Notes under the pieces: model-generated
The model's database searches: none
Told to the model about the DNA's origin: nothing
What the model saw: the letters and a program-made list of their open reading frames with translations, nothing else
In this document: one piece after another, positions 60,792 through 64,000 of the stretch
How positions within the stretch are numbered: position 1 is the stretch's first letter
Layout: every line of letters begins with the position of its first letter
Position numbers and translations under genes: made by a program
Assembly (NCBI GenBank): GCA_003254925.1
Contig: QANZ01045516.1
Coordinates: 63,923 to 127,922, forward strand
Direction of reading: 5' to 3'
DNA length: 64,000 nt
Origin: Chamaecrista fasciculata
Lineage: Eukaryota > Streptophyta > Magnoliopsida > Fabales > Fabaceae

Positions 60792-61085
60792 AAATTATGT
60801 GAAATAATCTAAAATCCTCCCAGTTATTTCTTCTTTCTTACATTTTGGTTCTATAATAAAGAAAAAATGTCCTTAATGCAAAAAATGAAAACTTTTAGGA
60901 GTTAAAAATCAATTTTGTCTTTTTTAACGGAAAAATGAATGGAAAACATTTGAGGGACCAACTGTATCAAATTTTGGAAAACCGAGGGACTAATATGGAA
61001 CGAAAAATAATTGAGGGACCAATTTGGAACATTGAACATAACTGGGGGACCAAAGTAGGACTTTGGCCTTAAAATTAAAATGATG
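60788..61085. repeat. Repeat end of the 'GAGGGACCAA' type
   Basis: Short phrases GAGGGACCAA / GAGGGACTAA / GGGGGACCAA recur every 40-60 bp and end in AGTAGGACTTTGGCC. This phrase structure is common at ends of non-autonomous plant DNA transposons. The opposite end is not found nearby. Confidence 0.4.
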
Positions 61086-61145
61086 ATATTATTAGTTTAG
61101 TCAAAATAATAATAATGAAAATAGCCGAATGTCCCGAAATGCCAC

Positions 61146-61430
61146 CCAATTGTAGTATATAACTATATATATCCAAACGCACGCAGAACTCTTCATACCT
61201 TTGCTACGGCCAATCCTCGTTGCCGGAGTTTCACCCTTGTCGACCACCGTCCTCCGCCGCGAAACATTGTTTCCTTTGCACCACCGACGTCATTTTCGTT
61301 CGACCAATTTGGGCTTGAATTTTCTTAATCTCTTCTCCTCCAACTTTAAGGCTTCTGGTGATTTCTTCATTCCTACATGTTATAGTATTATTAAGGAATG
61401 TTATTTGAAGCCTTAGATCTTGTTTTTATT
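61146..61430 (+). promoter_or_regulatory. Candidate promoter and leader upstream of the second F-box gene
   Basis: CCAAT (61146-61150), then TATATATA (61165-61172), then a pyrimidine- and GC-richer stretch (about 61190-61400) resembling an untranslated first exon. A 71-codon frame there has no ATG. If it drives the F-box gene at 63691, the leader would be spliced to the acceptor-like TATATACAG just before the ATG. This is inferred from spacing only. Confidence 0.3.
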
Positions 61431-61703
61431 GTCTCTCAATTTTGCCTCTTTGTGTTGTGTAGAAATTCTAGGAATTTTGATGGAATCATAGTAAAGCGTG
61501 GATGATTTAACGCTAATTGATGTTTGAGAGAAGCTAATTAGGTGCTAATGATTTCAAAAGCATACACATTGTTGATCTCTTTTAGTAGATATATCGATCT
61601 CCATTACGAATTTCGAATATGGAGGGGATTTTGTCTTAATTGGTTGTGAAATCTTAATATTTCAATGAGAGTTAAAGCTTGTATATAGTTATAATAATAA
61701 TAA

Positions 61704-62591
61704 GGCTGCACTTGGTCCTATATCTTTTTCTCAGTTCCCAATTTGGTCCTGTATATTTTTTGTTGCAATTTTGGTCATATATCTTTGCAAAATATCACAA
61801 TTTTTGTCCCATGTGATTATGTTTTGTGTTCCTCCAATAGCTTGCCCCCCTAAATAAGTGTTTATACAAGTTAAATGGAGATATACTTGACTTCCTAGAA
61901 ACTCCTGAATAGAAGTTTGATAGTTAGAGCTAAAGCCCTGTGTCCTAGTCTTACTTCATCTATGTAGGCCCCTTGTTTATATAGTTGTTTGGCCAATTGG
62001 CAATTTCTAATCAAATTCATATAGCACAGGCATGTATATTAAGTTTGGGATTTTGATTGTAGGATCAGTCAAGACAACAATCTCATGTAGTGTTTCCTCA
62101 TTAGATAGTGTTGAGGATCGATGTCACAATTTCTATTAGAGTTATTGTTTCATGTCTTTTGTTGGTGTCCCATGTTTTTCCCTTGTCTCATAGGCCAAAG
62201 TGCAAATAGGTTACATATCTTTTGCTCCCTTCCCAATTTGGTCCTGTATCTTTTTTGTTGCATCTTTGGTCCTATATCTTTGCAAAAGGTCGCATTTTTT
62301 GTTTCATATCTTTTAATCAAATTGCAGAATTTGTTCCATATCTTTACAAAATAACCAATCGTTAGCTGATCCTTTTGTAAAGATATGAGACCATTTCTAA
62401 ACTTGACCCAAAGATGTAGGACCATTTCTATAATTAACCTAAAGATATGAGACCAATTCTGCAACAAACAAGATATGGGACCAAATTAGGAGCTGACTAA
62501 AAGATATGAGACAAAAAAAAACAAAAAAAAGATATGAGACCAAATTGGAAATTGAGCAAAAGATATGGGACCAAATTTTCACTTTAGCCTA
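61704..62591. mobile_element. Foldback-type non-autonomous element and a related arm
   Basis: The segment 62191-62591 has imperfect inverted ends (TAGGCCAAAGTGCAAATAGG at the left; the complement of CCAAATTTTCACTTTAGCCT at the right) built of repeated phrases such as CATATCTTTTGCTC and CAATTTGGTC. A third arm of the same sequence lies at 61704-61810 in direct orientation to the left one. No target duplication is clear and no coding is present. Confidence 0.5.
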
Positions 62592-62699
62592 TCTTTTATT
62601 ATTCCTTTGTTCTTGTTGAGTTGTTTTGAGGCAAGTACACTGTAAATTCCATGCACTAGACATTGTAATCATCAGAAAAATTGTATATGTATGGTCTCT

Positions 62700-63690
62700 C
62701 ATATTCCCAAATCCCAAGTGATAAAGATACTTGCACTTGTATTTTATTTATTCATTTGTTATATTGACCTGCTTTGGCTCATATCATGCTTTCATCTTCA
62801 TTATGTTTCATCTGGTCTTCTGAGTTGAAAAATAGGACATCGTCCATTTTGGTATGGTATTTTCTGCTTTAGTTTGTGACTTTTTGTTAATCAATTATCA
62901 CTTGGTCCATCTGCTTCTCTTTTGGTTTTATCCTCTAATTAATCTTCACTTTGTCTTCTCCTTTAGGTTTTGTTCATGACTTTATATGCTTTGTATTTGT
63001 ATATTGTAAATTATGTTGCCTACTTTGTTTCTATTGAATTTTGATGTAACGATTTGTATCTTTATTTATCAAATCCTCGAAAGCTTAACTCCACTATCAT
63101 TTTGATTGTTAATTTTCTTTAATTATTTACATGAATTGATCATCTTTACATGGTTGTTTTCCTCTTGTATGCTAAACAAATCCTCGTATGCTGGATACAA
63201 TTACATTAATGGTCTCTGGACTAATGATGAATTTACAATGGGTTCTATTACGGATCGTTTGAAGGTGAATATATATATATATATAGATATATATAGATAT
63301 ATATATTGTGTGCTAGTGTGTGTATAAATATATATATATATATATATCTTATTTGTGTTTTTGAATTTGATTGGGTCCTATGACTTCTGATCCAATCCTC
63401 CATTTCGATTTACTTTATATCTCTTTCAATTTTTTCTTTATCATAATTGAAATTAATATATGACAGTTGTAATAGCTTTGTTTTAATTTTCGAAAGCTAT
63501 CTCCAAATTCAAATTAAAAAATAAATAGTTCTAATCCTACAAGACAATAATTATTTTTCATGGTGGATATGCCATTTTATATTTAAGTTTAAATTATAGA
63601 TAACTAATTTTTCTAACCAATTATTCAGTATTCGATTTAGATCATTTTTCTTTTGGGTTTAATTATATACAGTTGTTTCAACAACGTAAG
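62700..63690 (+). other. Upstream region of the second F-box gene
   Basis: Non-coding and homologous to the complement of 28851-29860. An acceptor-like TATATACAG (about 63665-63673) precedes the ATG by about 20 bp, suggesting a 5'-UTR intron. Confidence 0.55.
63268..63347. repeat. (AT)n-rich microsatellite
   Basis: Two runs of AT repeats (about 63269-63307 and 63328-63347) separated by a GTGTG-rich segment. This run is not seen in the homologous upstream DNA of the other F-box gene. Confidence 0.9.
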
Positions 63691-64000
63691 ATGGATGAAG
63701 AGAAGAAAGATGATGGAAGAAATATCGGCAACAACATCAATGGTTACTCTGAGTCTCAAAATAATAGTCAAATGGTGTGTTTCTCTAAAGACAACATGTT
63801 TGATATCCTAACGAGGTTACCTGCTACTTTCCTTTGGAGCAATACAAGGTATACTTGCAAATCTTGGGCAAATATGATTAGTAAATCTGATTTTGCTGAG
63901 ACACAACTCCTCCATGCAAAACCTGGCATTTTCATTCAAAGCGCTGATCGTCCTCATGACGTCCGATTGTTGGAGATTAAAGACAATGGGGAGTTTGAGG
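63691..64000 (+). CDS. F-box protein, N-terminal part (runs off the window)
   Basis: Open from the ATG to the window edge (103 codons seen). After a charged, Asn-rich start (residues 1-30, MDEEKKDDGRNIG), an F-box motif spans about residues 33-75 with NMFDILTRLPATFL and YTCKSWANMISKSDFAE. LHAKPGIFIQS follows at about 78-88 and the start of the F-box-associated region after that. It would act as the substrate-binding subunit of an SCF ubiquitin ligase through Skp1 binding. It is about 70% identical by eye to the translated gene at 27745-28850 and, unlike it, shows no disruption in the visible part. The start is supported by the conserved acceptor and ATG context in both copies. Confidence 0.8.
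   Translation, partial: MDEEKKDDGRNIGNNINGYSESQNNSQMVCFSKDNMFDILTRLPATFLWSNTRYTCKSWANMISKSDFAETQLLHAKPGIFIQSADRPHDVRLLEIKDNGEFE

Noticed and set aside
61201-61416. 71-codon frame as a protein-coding gene
   Set aside because: It has no ATG start and low-complexity composition, and it better fits an untranslated leader after the TATA box.
1-64000. tRNA, rRNA or other structured RNA genes
   Set aside because: The only tRNA-related sequences I could recognise are the short primer-binding sites of LTR elements; no cloverleaf was found by eye.

Overview
This is a flowering-plant nuclear window, very probably from a eudicot, and most of it is transposable elements nested in one another. The evidence is the mix of plant-specific families: a chromodomain Ty3/gypsy element of Tekay/Del type, an Athila-type gypsy element, Ty1/copia elements with initiator-Met primer sites, a Helitron helicase with plant-style introns, a gene-capturing Mutator-like element, prolamin-like (DD11/ECA1-type) small secreted proteins and F-box genes. 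Three runs of N (5405-6313, 30604-30661, 46853-47504) all fall inside LTRs of one copia group, as expected where repeats defeated assembly. The species cannot be told from the sequence.

Layout. 1-8248: minus-strand Tekay-like element, running off the left edge, with a solo copia LTR inside it (4468-6695). 8249-25489: tandem array of about four units of roughly 2 kb. Each unit carries a minus-strand gene for a small cysteine-rich secreted protein plus a small terminal-inverted-repeat element. Two gene copies are open (15366-15767 and 24301-24702) and three are broken. The array was later hit by a 3.27-kb solo Tekay LTR (11539-14805), a 2.24-kb Pack-MULE-like element carrying a plastid-transit-peptide-like exon (17661-19904) and a solo copia LTR (21867-23973). 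25490-26558: a further Tekay LTR piece. 27745-28850: a minus-strand F-box gene that looks broken. 29861-39139: a fairly young plus-strand copia element. 39155-42321: the 3' part of a Helitron. 42896-44095: an RPA/OB-fold-like gene with introns and one in-frame stop. 44304 to about 60540: an Athila-like fragment that holds a whole minus-strand copia element (46249-56667, itself holding a solo LTR at 52302-54270) and another solo LTR (57486-59607). 63691 to the end: the start of a second, intact-looking plus-strand F-box gene.

The two F-box genes and their upstream DNA form an inverted, divergent duplicate pair, now about 35 kb apart because transposons filled the space between them. The host content is therefore an amplified family of likely reproductive-tract secreted peptides and an F-box pair. 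Target-site duplications at seven insertions give a clear order of events. Nothing here is a demonstrated new system. The best leads are the small-peptide array, the Pack-MULE cargo, a thrice-repeated motif in the copia leader, the 30-bp minisatellite inside the Tekay LTR and the RPA-like gene.
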